The position numbers were made by a program, and so were the translations under genes. 64,000 nt of DNA from NCBI GenBank assembly GCA_026260175.1, contig JAKCWW010000809.1:27140-91139 (forward strand), written 5' to 3'. Below the pieces are notes generated by a model. It was not told where the DNA came from. It ran no database searches and saw only the letters and a list, made by a program, of their open reading frames with translations. Each line of letters begins with the position of its first letter. Within the stretch, counting starts at the first letter, position 1. This DNA is from Reticulitermes lucifugus. Taxonomy: Eukaryota; Arthropoda; Insecta; Blattodea; Rhinotermitidae. This document shows, piece after piece, positions 47,349-56,784 of this stretch.

Positions 47349-47999
47349 CACATAATACACTTTTTGAACACTGACATCTACATCAAACATTAACTGACTA
47401 TGACCATACCTGCATCAAGCCAAAGCACCCATTACGGATCCATGGACGAATATTTAGACGTTGCCTAGGACTCCTGACGATATACCTATTTATAGCATTC
47501 CGCGTTCAAGAGTTTTGCCTGTTTAAAATATAAACATTTCTGAATGACACGGGAGTTTGTGGGGAGTGCGCACAGGTTTTCGGCGCATTGAAATTATACA
47601 CAAAAATTCAGTTTGTACCTCACAGAGAACACGGCCAGCCTCCATTAGAAATACCAACCGGTTAAGGCTGTTCACGGAAATAATCCGTCTTTACTGGAGA
47701 AACATTCTAAATACATCAACGTAACACACTGCGGGGGGAAAATGAAGGCTTTCTTAATACTGAAGCAGATGGTGCATAAAACTGGGCTTTAAACAGTTAA
47801 TGTAAAGAAGCTGCACATCGGACATGCACATTAATCTCTCGCCAGATGGAGTACAATCTGCATTTACACCCTCACCGCCCTGCAATATAGATGTCACACG
47901 CTTTACACAAACCGTGACGCTGAAGCGAGTTCCGGAATTATGTTCACATGAGCGCATTTAAATTAAAGTCTTTGTAAAGTTGAATTTATCTTTACTTAA

Positions 48000-48100
48000 G
48001 CACCACGCCATGAAGATATATGGAGGTAGACTTCCACTCATTCTTGAAGCAGGCACTAACGGGAGGTAAGTGATAAACTTCATGCTCCAGACGCATTCCT
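48000..48100 (-). mobile_element. Possible SINE-A 3' fragment
   Basis: CACCACGCCATGAAG, GGAGGTAGACTTCCACTCA and GGCACTAACGGGAGG track the SINE-A 3' half (compare 32608-32695) but similarity is weak, so it could be chance. Confidence 0.3.
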
Positions 48101-48249
48101 CCCAAATCAAGAGCCACAAAGAGCCTTTGTATGAAAGGTGTCAAGGCCACCAGAGGTGATATTTGAATACGCTTTAAACAGTAATGTGGCAATGTACAGA
48201 ATTCTGATCACGGCATATTACAGTACGCTTTTCTAGAGTGTTTAAAACT

Positions 48250-48320
48250 GTCCAGCGTCTTGGGTTCATTTGACCGCGACGTTTCAAACACTGTCTGTTT
48301 CCGTCTTCAAATGGAAATGG
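48250..48320 (-). mobile_element. Decayed hammerhead-like motif
   Basis: On the - strand, TTGAAGACGG, a short pairing region, then TTGAAACGTCGCGG gives the same order as the Penelope-type motif (GAAGA, helix II, GAAACGTC). Several positions have drifted. Confidence 0.35.
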
Positions 48321-48713
48321 GACAGAAGGATCCCAGTCTGGTGGGCCCGTTAGAAAGAGATGATCTCTACTGCTGGCAGACAGAACAAGAGGTGTTAGTA
48401 TAATTGAGAGCCGGTATAAATGAGAGATAGAGACAAGTTCTTTATATTCTGTCAGTGCAGATACTAGGTCTTCCTGTGCTCTCTGTCAGTGACAGAAACT
48501 AGCTCTTTCTGTTCTCTCTGTCAATGACATAAACTTGCTTTTTCGAACGGGCTCAGAAGATAATCTTTCTCCTCCTTCTCCGCTTGAAAAAAAAAAGCTC
48601 AGTTTTAGAAACGTCGTGGTAAAATCAAACCAAGACGACGGATAATGTCCAAACATTAGTACAGCTTGTAAGAGCGGGTGGCAGCTCTGCGTTGTTGCAT
48701 TAAGTATTTCCAC

Positions 48714-48930
48714 GTGCCCAGACATACCGACGAGAAGGTGCAGCACACATTTCCTTATGCCCAGACAAAGACGTGATTGTGAAGCACAAATTTCCTTGTG
48801 CCCAGATAAGGAAGTGAATATGGAGCACAAATTTCCTTGTGCCCAGACATAACGAGGTGAAGATGCAGCACACATCTGCATGTGCCCAGACATGACACAA
48901 TGAGAAGGTGCAGCACAAATTTCTTTATCC
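48714..48930. repeat. Minisatellite, five units of about 43 bp
   Basis: Five tandem units begin TGCCCAGA(C/T)A and end AGCACAAATTTCCTTG or a variant. Units are 41-46 bp and differ by small indels. The - strand reading frames across it give repeated W-A-Q-G-N or S-G-H-K-E-I-C phrases, which are by-products of the repeat and not a protein. Confidence 0.8.
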
Positions 48931-49149
48931 GCGGCACTGTACAGTTTGAGGTTTCGGCCACAACATTTGAGTTATCCACTTTAATATAATCAAATATGTC
49001 AATCGGGTTCAATGATTTTATGGTATCATTTCACGTTGCTAATTAAATAAAGCCTTGGGCAACGTTCTCCCTGAGAGGCTTAAATTCTATCAACTAGTCA
49101 AGAAGTTCCAGGTTAGCGTTCCCTAAACCATAATATTAAGATACGGTGC

Positions 49150-49222
49150 GACGATTTGAGAAATCGGATACCCGACACAGGGATTTTCAGTCTGATTCTA
49201 TACCAACTGAGCTATATCAACA
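49150..49222 (-). pseudogene. tRNA-like sequence (Phe-like), degenerate
   Basis: On the - strand TATAGCTCAGTTGGTATAGA is a good D arm with A box, and CAGACTGAAAATC resembles a tRNA-Phe (GAA) anticodon region. The anticodon stem does not pair, the T-loop region (GTCGGGTATCCGATTTC) is altered, and the acceptor ends do not match. Either a tRNA pseudogene or the head of a SINE; not a functional tRNA. Confidence 0.4.
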
Positions 49223-49649
49223 CAATTACGTGATTTTCTTAAAACCTGAAAGTTCACTGACATTTTCACAACAGCCGACCAATCATAATTAAATTCGTAG
49301 ATAGGTAACTGAAGCCCAAACACAAAGCAAATAATAATAATCTCGGAGTGTTAACTAATTTATGCAGAGTGAATCTGCCCCTGAAATGTCTGAAAGGACG
49401 TAAAAATATAAAACTTATTTCGGATATTAGAAAAATATTTGGAAGTATTATTTATGTTAGGAAAACAGCTGAATAATTATAACAGCATATTTTTCTAATG
49501 GATTGTTTAGACTGTTATTCAACGGTATCCTACTGAGCTAAAGGAACTGTCAAAAGTTTTTTAGTAATTTATTCAAACATGAAGTGAAAAGTTTTATAGA
49601 TTTTGTGCCTCCTAAAAAAACATAAAGAAGGACGTACGTATGCTGTAGT

Positions 49650-50250
49650 GATGGTGGGGGATCAGTGCTTACTGTACTGTACCAGAATAATGACGTAAAG
49701 TCAATGCTTATTGTACTGTACCAGAATGATGACGGGGAATCACTGCTTATTCTACGATACCAGAATGATGGCGTGAAGTCGATGATTATTTTACTGCACC
49801 AGAATGATGAAGGGCATCAGTGCTTGTTGCACTGTACCAGAATGATGAAGGGCATTATTGCTTATTGCTCTGTACCAGAATGATGAAGGGCATTATTGCT
49901 TATTGCACTCTACCAGAATGATAGTGGGCATCATTGCTTATCGTACTGTACCAGAATGATGAAGGGCATTATTGCTTATTGCACTGTACCAGAAAGATTA
50001 AGGGCATTATTGCTTATTGCACTGTACCAGAATGATGACTGGGAATCACTGCTTATTGTACTGTACTAGAATGATGACATGAAGGCAATGCGTGTTTTAC
50101 TGCACCAGAATGATAATGGGCATTATTACTTATTGCACTGTACCAGAATGGTGAAGGGCATTATTACTTATTGCACTGTACCAGAACGATGATGGCAGAA
50201 CAGCGCTTACTGAACTGCAACGGAAAGATGACTAGAGGTCAGTGCTTACT
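49650..50250. repeat. Minisatellite, about 15 units of 38-39 bp
   Basis: Fifteen units share TACTGTACCAGAATGATGA and a GGGCATTATTGCTTATTGC segment, spaced 38.4 bp on average between 49679 and 50217. Inner units (49800-50030) are the most alike; edge units are more diverged, the usual pattern of homogenisation in the middle. Confidence 0.85.
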
Positions 50251-50274
50251 CGAATAACTTGAAGTAGCAGAGAC

Positions 50275-50312
50275 AGAAAGAAAGAAAGAGAGAGAGAGAG
50301 AGAAAGATAAGA
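50275..50312. repeat. (AGAA)n/(AG)n microsatellite
   Basis: AGAAAGAAAG followed by about eight AG units, immediately after the 38-bp minisatellite. Confidence 0.85.
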
Positions 50313-50869
50313 AATAAAATTTGGAAGCGTTTTTTGAGTCCAGCGATCTAACAGAATATTCGGCTAGCGCATTTAAAGACTACAGTTCGGATAAATTTTT
50401 AACATGTAAAAATATACACATAGGATAGCAACTCTGGTGTGTTCGAGCTCTTTTGTTTAACTGCTTTGAAAGAGAGAAATTTTAATGAACTAGCGACTGT
50501 AGCAGCATGTTCAATTATATTTAATTAAAGTTATGTTTATATACACATGGGTATACATATTTACATAGGAAGGGACTCTGTTAATTATTATAAACAGTTC
50601 GAGACTTGGTAATCTTCGCGTGTGCTCCGAAGACCATTGCTGGACACTGAATATATGTTAGGAAAAGAAAACACAGTATCGCTGTTATTTAATTATATCG
50701 ATAACTGTAGGACTTACGGAAAGCGTCTATGCACATAAAGTGTGTGTTTCGGACCACTACACAAATTTTGCTAGGAACACCGTTCACTTCGATCAATATT
50801 TAGCAAGTAATATTCGTTAAAAAGTGCCAAATACATGTAGGTCTTCACGAAAAGTGACCGATAAAATGT

Positions 50870-51000
50870 CAGATCTAAATTAAAGCTGAAATTGCTTGAA
50901 AAGTTTTCGTAGCATTCGCCAATATCAAAGTTCATGAAAATCCATTCAGCGGTTATGGAGTTCTTTCATGCGTGCAGAAGAACGAAATGAGCGATTTTAA
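50870..51000 (+). repeat. Possible weaker copy of the 16500-16690 repeat
   Basis: ATCAAAGTTCATGAAAATCC, ATTCAGCGGTTATGGAG and AGAAGAACGAAATGAGCG carry the same motif order in a more diverged state. A similar trace is at 28990-29050 (ATCAAAATCTATTCAACAG). Confidence 0.35.
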
Positions 51001-51357
51001 TAGATGCTCGGTAGGAGTTAAAACGCTCCTAAAGATGATTACTTGATTTCACAATTTAATATTTCGATCGTCACCTTTCAAACTATACATCTTACTTACA
51101 TTTTGCAGAAAATTATTTATTTAAATGGTAATACGACCAACAGCAAGCAAGTTAATAAATTGTGTGCACCAATAATTATTCTCATAACTCGGCAAATAAG
51201 TGGGCACGACGGCAAAATAAATATAATACGACAAATAACATTAATTACACGAAATACAGACAAAAAATATTTGCCGACACATTCTGTAGGTTCAGTATGA
51301 AATGAAATTGTGTTGCGTATAAAATTAACAACTGTTCTTAGTACAATACTTCTTTTT

Positions 51358-51606
51358 TCATGGCTAGACAGCCCTAGTGGGCCAAGGCCTCCTCATTGTC
51401 GAAGTTACACGATCACACTCAGACACACCATACTCAGTATGGCTCCCCTGGACGAGCAATCGGCCCGTCGTAGAGACCTCTACCTGACAACACACAACAC
51501 TCACAAGAGACAGACATCCATGCCCCCGGTGGGATTCGAACTTGCAATTCCAGCAAGCGAGCGGCCGCAGACCCACGCCTTAGACCGTGCGGCCACTATG
51601 ATCGGC
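51358..51606 (-). mobile_element. SINE-C copy, longest
   Basis: Reverse, full length. It includes the 3' part (GACAGCCCTAGTGGGCCAAG and CCTCCTCATTGTCGAAG) also seen at 2830-2870 and hidden by Ns there. B box GGGATTCGAACTTGC and A box CGCCTTAGACCGTGCGG are visible. It ends 0.25 kb before the Kekkon upstream region. Confidence 0.82.
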
Positions 51607-51849
51607 TACTACAATGCCTAGCGCTCCCAAATTAGCAAAGAAGTATACGTTCACTGGGGGTATGTAGAATTCTGTTTAAACCTACATTCATATGGGGAAC
51701 AAGCTGGGATTAGCACTGCACCGCGAGTCTGAGATCGATCGTTGACATATGCAGCATTCACCAGTTACGTAAAAATAATATCGCAACATCAGATTTCACT
51801 GCTGGTACCTTCAATATCCGTAACAACAAACCATAGTCACTCTCACATC

Positions 51850-52848
51850 TGAAACAGTTGCTATCTGCTTGTCGAGTGACTGGGTGTGCTTGTGTGGGGT
51901 TGGTTCAAGTTCTGTTGAAGCTGGGAGACCAACCGCTGAGGGACATTGAAAGTGTTGGCGGACATAGAACTGGTTTTAGTACGACGGTATGCCGTTGCTC
52001 TTCCCACCCTGCACTCGGCGCTATAGTCGGAGGGCGCAAGCGGGAATGGTTGGCAGTGGTGTGCCCGACCTATTCTCTCCCTCTCGCTCCAACCGAAGGA
52101 GAAGACTGCCTTGCCTGTCCTGCCTATCCTCTTCGAGCCAGTCGCATTCAGTTCGTTTCAATCACGCGCAGTGGTTGGATGTGTTGGCGTCTCACGGAAA
52201 CTTTTATTTAGTATTAAAAAGTGTTTTATTTAATGTTTGCTTAAACAAACAGAAAACAATCGCGTGAGATGCACCGGCGGCTTAGAGCATCTGGCAGTGC
52301 GATGTAATCATGTAAATTACGTTAACAACGAAGTGACATCAGACAAACAAGCAATTAAAGAATTGAGAGAATACAAATTATTGCTGACGTATTTGTGTTT
52401 AGACAGGAAGATTACCTCTGTGTTCCATTCCTCTTACGTTTATGAAGTAAAGTGTTGTGCAGGAGTGTCGGTGTTATAAGTTTTACGTATTTATCAGGAA
52501 AAGAAGTGATTTACCTACAACCAAGTCTTCCACCTGAGTGTTAAAGTGGCCAACTTATGCAGTCCTACCCCTTACACATAAGATTTAATTTATTTAAGAA
52601 AAAGTAACATGCAACTAATATAAATGTGAACCCCGATTATATTTCCAGGTTTTCACTGATGTAATCAACTTACAGAGTGGCATTTATTTTAGTCTAGTTA
52701 TGATCTCCATACTCAAAATAGTGTAGTGATGTGAGCCGGAACGCCCTCTTCTAACGGATTAACTGGGGGGCGAGATTTCCGTGGCCGAAAATAGTGACTG
52801 TGCGGTGATGCCGGAAGCAGTGCAGTGTGTGTGAGTGCGTAAGTCACA
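51850..52848 (+). other. Upstream region and probable 5' UTR of the Kekkon gene
   Basis: Roughly 51880-52150 is clearly richer in CG than the flanking AT-rich DNA, as expected of a promoter-proximal region. Downstream of the predicted start site the sequence has scattered ATGs and short reading frames without recognisable products. It reads as a leader rather than coding sequence. No known repeat was recognised here. Confidence 0.4.
52148..52182 (+). promoter_or_regulatory. Predicted Inr + DPE core promoter of the Kekkon gene
   Basis: TCAGTT at 52148-52153 matches the arthropod initiator. Taking its A at 52150 as +1, GGATGT falls at exactly +28 to +33 and fits the downstream promoter element consensus RGWYVT. 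I saw no TATA box at -30. The spacing between the two motifs is what TATA-less insect developmental promoters require. The resulting leader to the ATG at 52849 would be about 0.7 kb if unspliced. A possible 3' splice site (TATTTCCAG ending at 52650) leaves open an intron in the leader. Confidence 0.5.
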
Positions 52849-55047
52849 ATGCGGTGGCTCTTCAATATGATGGTGCTGGTAGAGGTGACGGTCACCGTGG
52901 TTGTGCTATCTGCGACGGTTACGGCGACAGAAGACCACTGTCGGACAGTGTGCAGTTGCATATGGAAGGGTGGTAAACAAACAGTGGAATGCATTAACCG
53001 AGGTTTGATTACCATACCCGAGAAAGTACACCCGGAGACACAGGTGCTGGACATGTCGGGAAACAACCTCAATAACCTCCCCAAGGACATGTTCATGCGT
53101 GCGAAGCTGCTAAATCTGCAGAAAGTTTACCTCAGCAATTGCAGAATTGGTCAGATTGACGACAAGGCGCTACATGGTCTTACAAATCTTGTGGAGCTAG
53201 ACCTGTCCCATAATCTTTTGACCTCCATTCCTTCCCAAACTTTCCGTGACGTTCCTTTTCTCCGTGACGTAACTCTTGCTCATAATCCGATCCAGAAGAT
53301 TGAAAGTTACGCATTTCGTACCCTTCCTAGTCTGGTAAAGCTAGACTTATCCCACTGTGAGTTACAAAGCATAGCACCTAAAGCATTCGAAGGCGTAGAA
53401 CACCTGGAGTCCTTGAAACTGAACGGTAACCAACTAAGTGAACTGCGGCCACGGACGGTGGAGACTCTTAGCGGCCTTCACGGAATCGAGTTACACGACA
53501 ACCCTTGGCTGTGTGACTGCCATTTACGGGCGGCTAAACAGTGGCTCATGAAGAACAACATACCATACCCTGTTGCGCCGGTATGTCATGGAGGGCCGGA
53601 GCGCGTTGCTGATCGTACATTTGCCGAGTTGGATGTCGACGACTTCGCATGTAAACCAGAAATTTTGAAGAGTAGCAGATATGTTGAAGCCACTACGGGC
53701 GAGAATGCTACGGTTGTGTGCCGGGTGAGAGCCATGCCTCCAGCCGTCATCAGCTGGTACTGGAATGGAAGACTGCTTCTCCACAACTCAGCCTTCAGCT
53801 CACACCAGAGAGTCTTCATTTATGAGGATGGCCATTTCGAGAAAAGTAACACTCTTGTGTTGACCAACGCCCAGGAAACAGATTCGAGTGATTTCTACTG
53901 CGTGGCAGAGAATCGGGCCGGTAACGCCGAGGCCAACTTTACCCTCCACGTGTGCCTGCGGACCGCAGGAATGGCCAGCCTTGGCAGTGGGCAAATCGCG
54001 GGTCTCAGTGCAGCACTTGTCATTCTCATTCTTTTCATCTTGCTCGTCATCCTTGTGCTGCTGATTCGACTCAGGCGGTTGCCGTTTTCTGACAGCAAGA
54101 CACCGGGCCAAATAGAAAACAGCGCCACGATTGCAGAGAATGCAAATAACACTAATTGCAAACCAGCTTCCATAGGTACTGGGGCAAACTGCGATACTTC
54201 CTTCTCGGAGCATAAAGTTGTTCCTAACGATCTGAAAGTTGCGTGCAACCCAGTGCAAAAACCTCCACGACTGACGGAACTCGCCTACACAACCAGCCAT
54301 TACGACGGCAATGGGAGCGTGATCAATACCGCTCAGTGTTTCACGGCGCCGTCTTCGGGTGCACCTACTAATAATCCAGACCTTATTAAAGACACCAAAC
54401 GACTAGCCAGTGCCGGCAACCTCCAACCGACAGGAGTCATTCTGCTCCCCAATGGCCACGCACAACCACCCCAGGCCGGCGATGTTGTCGATGAGTCGGG
54501 GGCACCGATAGAACTGCGGCCCGGCAGCGGGGAATACAGCCGCGCTACAGGCTGCGATTCACTGTATCCCTCTGGTCTGTGGGAACAATCCCAACAGTCA
54601 AGTCTCGATCACTCTCCCGATCTCTTTATCAGGAGGACGACCAGTACCTCGGCAGCAGGGTTTGGGTTTGACACTTCCGACAAGACACCCATCATCGGAG
54701 ACGGCGCCAGTCTGGGTGGAGTTTCGACGGAAGACGAGGAATATAACTGCAGGACACTACCGCGGTCGCTCCACCACCATCACGGTGGTTATCCCCCAGA
54801 CTACGGGCTACCTATTACACCTACCGGGATGGACCAGAAACTGCGAGAAGTAGGGGTCGTCCAGCACAGTCCCTCCTCCCCGTCACCACCTAGCGCCACC
54901 GGCGCCCCGCCCAGCGCCAAGACGCTTCGGGTGTGGCAACGTGGGGTGCCCGTCCTGCCTCCCGTCACCGCCCTCAAGCGGGTCCTGTCCAGCAGCAGGA
55001 ACTCTCCAGACGAGGGGTACCAGGAGGGTTGCGGCACCGACGTATAA
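52849..55047 (+). CDS. kek: Kekkon-family LRR-Ig transmembrane protein (single exon, complete)
   Basis: A 732-residue type I membrane protein. Seen: hydrophobic signal peptide (about 1-27); LRR N-cap with Cys31, 35, 37 and 48; six leucine-rich repeats of 24 residues (about 65-208); LRR C-cap with Cys222, 224, 246 and 268; one Ig domain (about 277-367) with Cys291, Trp303 and Cys351 in a DSSDFYC motif; N-glycosylation sites at Asn286 and Asn363; a transmembrane helix at about 384-406 followed by basic RLRR; and a 320-residue Ser/Pro-rich cytoplasmic tail ending GTDV, a class I PDZ ligand. The start is fixed by an in-frame TAA nine bases upstream and an A at -3. This LRR-Ig order with a PDZ-ending tail defines the insect Kekkon family, whose members modulate EGF-receptor, BMP or neurotrophin-like signalling at the cell surface. 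Which paralogue it is (perhaps kek5-, kek6- or kek2-like) cannot be settled here. GC-rich relative to its surroundings; an ATTAAA at 55413 is a possible poly(A) signal. Confidence 0.95.
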   Translation: MRWLFNMMVLVEVTVTVVVLSATVTATEDHCRTVCSCIWKGGKQTVECINRGLITIPEKVHPETQVLDMSGNNLNNLPKDMFMRAKLLNLQKVYLSNCRIGQIDDKALHGLTNLVELDLSHNLLTSIPSQTFRDVPFLRDVTLAHNPIQKIESYAFRTLPSLVKLDLSHCELQSIAPKAFEGVEHLESLKLNGNQLSELRPRTVETLSGLHGIELHDNPWLCDCHLRAAKQWLMKNNIPYPVAPVCHGGPERVADRTFAELDVDDFACKPEILKSSRYVEATTGENATVVCRVRAMPPAVISWYWNGRLLLHNSAFSSHQRVFIYEDGHFEKSNTLVLTNAQETDSSDFYCVAENRAGNAEANFTLHVCLRTAGMASLGSGQIAGLSAALVILILFILLVILVLLIRLRRLPFSDSKTPGQIENSATIAENANNTNCKPASIGTGANCDTSFSEHKVVPNDLKVACNPVQKPPRLTELAYTTSHYDGNGSVINTAQCFTAPSSGAPTNNPDLIKDTKRLASAGNLQPTGVILLPNGHAQPPQAGDVVDESGAPIELRPGSGEYSRATGCDSLYPSGLWEQSQQSSLDHSPDLFIRRTTSTSAAGFGFDTSDKTPIIGDGASLGGVSTEDEEYNCRTLPRSLHHHHGGYPPDYGLPITPTGMDQKLREVGVVQHSPSSPSPPSATGAPPSAKTLRVWQRGVPVLPPVTALKRVLSSSRNSPDEGYQEGCGTDV

Positions 55048-55875
55048 ACGTTCGTCTGGTGATGTGAGTTGTTATGTTCAGAGGCCGGTAATGCAGATGG
55101 ACTGCGCTCCTAAGTTTCAGGTTTCCTATTTCGTATATAACAGTAGTTCCCTCTGTAGTATCACACTACGCTATTTAACAAAAATATATAAAGAAATATT
55201 TTCACTTAAATTAAGTGTGTACACAAATGTAAGGCTCATATATTATTCGTCTTAATTATGAAACAAGCTTATCTATATTTTGGTAAGTTTTTAAATAATA
55301 TGCAACTTCAAGAACAAAAGCGAAACTGAATACATTTAATCGCAAAACAGCGTATACGTTGTTCGTGGCCACACAAAACAAGCGCTGTGCTCACATTCTT
55401 GCGTTATTATACATTAAAGAATCTCGCCCAAATCAACATTATTACGATCTCAAGAATATTGATATAGCCTAATACCTTTCATTTAAAAACGGAAAGCAAC
55501 ACCGATCGCTTAAGATACATGTACAAGTAACAACAAAAATGAAGTAAATGGTATACCAACATTTACTATAATACGAAAGGCAAACATTAATGGAGAGTGG
55601 CAACCAGTTTTGGATAAAAATGGCCCCGTGTTAACAGGCCATTTCTCGCAGATTGTCAGCCCAAAGTCACTGTTGTGTGATAAAAATGGTGAAAAATTCA
55701 CCGACTGGTGTTTGTGTTAGTAAATACCGTCAAGTTATTAATACCTCATCGATTAATTACTAATAATATATTAATCGATTACTCGGTCCAGTAACCAATA
55801 GGCAGGTAACAACACACATCATATTAAAATAAGATTTAATTTATGTAATTGAAGGCTTCCAACGTGGTCGTAATG

Positions 55876-55998
55876 TTGCTTAAAAGTTTTTGGGTTGTGT
55901 TACCTAAGACCCTGAAGATGGGACAAACAAGTGTTCCCGAAACGTTGGTTATACACCAAAAATTGAAGCCGGGCTACAACCCAAAAACCTTTAAGCAA
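55876..55998 (+). ncRNA. Hammerhead-like motif inside a 23-bp hairpin
   Basis: The core at 55909-55949 reads ACC, CTGAAGA, extra T, GGGA...TCCC (helix II), GAA, ACGT, T, GGT. It is flanked by arms 55876-55898 and 55976-55998 that are complementary at 22 of 23 positions, giving an extended closing stem. It lies on the same strand as the Kekkon gene, 0.86 kb past its stop codon, so it might fall in a long 3' UTR. Confidence 0.6.
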
Positions 55999-56224
55999 GA
56001 TTTAATTTACTACAAGCGAATAGTAAAATTTCAGTTGAAATTTCATGCCACAAATCTTTAGTTGAGGATGTCTGTGAATTAAGTTTGACAGAAGGAGACA
56101 GGCGCTAAGAAACGTTATGATTTAATATGTATGAATGTATGAATAATAAATGTAAAATTACTGTACATGAACCCAGCAAATGTCAGTAACTCGCACAATG
56201 TATGATCGAATGGTAGTGTTATCA

Positions 56225-56432
56225 TGATTGGTAACACATGAAATGGAACCGACGTGGAAGGAAGTCGTCGTTAGCTAACTTGAGGTACTATCGCAACATT
56301 TGTCTGGAGGGACTGAGTAACGTGTAAGAGAAACCTCAGTCAGAATAGCGGTTTCCATACCGAGTTTTGAACCCGGGAACACTCGAATACGAAGCAGGAG
56401 TGCCGAACACTCGACCGTTACGTCCGAGCTTA
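56225..56432 (-). mobile_element. SINE-D-like copy
   Basis: GACGTGGAAGGAAGTCGTCG, CCATACCGAGTTTTGAACCC (reverse B box) and ACTCGACCGTTACGTCCGAG (reverse A-box region). The TTTATTT 3' end is missing. Confidence 0.5.
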
Positions 56433-56599
56433 CTACTTACCGACGTGGGCTTAACTGTGTGGATCTAATCAACTGGTCAATAAGTGGCTATTCAAAAATG
56501 AAACGAAAAATCCGGCAGACACTAACAGATTAATACTAACAATCATTCAGGAAGCATTTGTAATAATTTTCACCATGAAATTTTCGTCTTCTGCAATAT

Positions 56600-56780
56600 G
56601 ACAGAGTGTAGACTGGTATACAGGTACTCACATTTCGGAGGAGCTTGCTGGCTGTATCTTCAAGATCGTCGAATAAGATTCAGTATTTTTGGACTACCGC
56701 GAAGGTGACCCGACAAGCTCCTCCAAAACGTTAAATATATACCAGTCTACAAGGCGTCATATCCCAGACGATGGGAAATC
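56600..56780. mobile_element. Inverted pair of hammerhead-like repeats, second family
   Basis: Arms 56607-56647 and 56714-56751 are inverted copies sharing CAAGCTCCTCC and a TATACCAGTCTACA flank. On the - strand CTTGAAGATAC...CTCCTCCGAAATGT parallels the hammerhead layout. The right flank carries GGCGTCATATCCCAGACG, the family tail. Confidence 0.5.
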
Positions 56781-56784
56781 TTAA

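Noticed and set aside
48486-49012. Repeated peptide-like frames on the - strand
   Set aside because: They are produced by the 43-bp minisatellite, whose unit length causes the repetition.
49150-49222. Functional tRNA-Phe gene
   Set aside because: Anticodon stem and acceptor stem do not pair and the T loop is mutated.
48714-50250. CRISPR-like array
   Set aside because: Units are contiguous tandem repeats without unique spacers, in eukaryotic DNA.
51858-52267. Two frames of 117 and 92 codons upstream of the Kekkon gene as separate genes
   Set aside because: They lie in the GC-rich promoter and leader region, overlap each other in different frames and show no domain.
53800-54300. 166-codon frame antisense to the Kekkon ORF
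   Set aside because: A shadow of the strongly coding + strand; no domain of its own.
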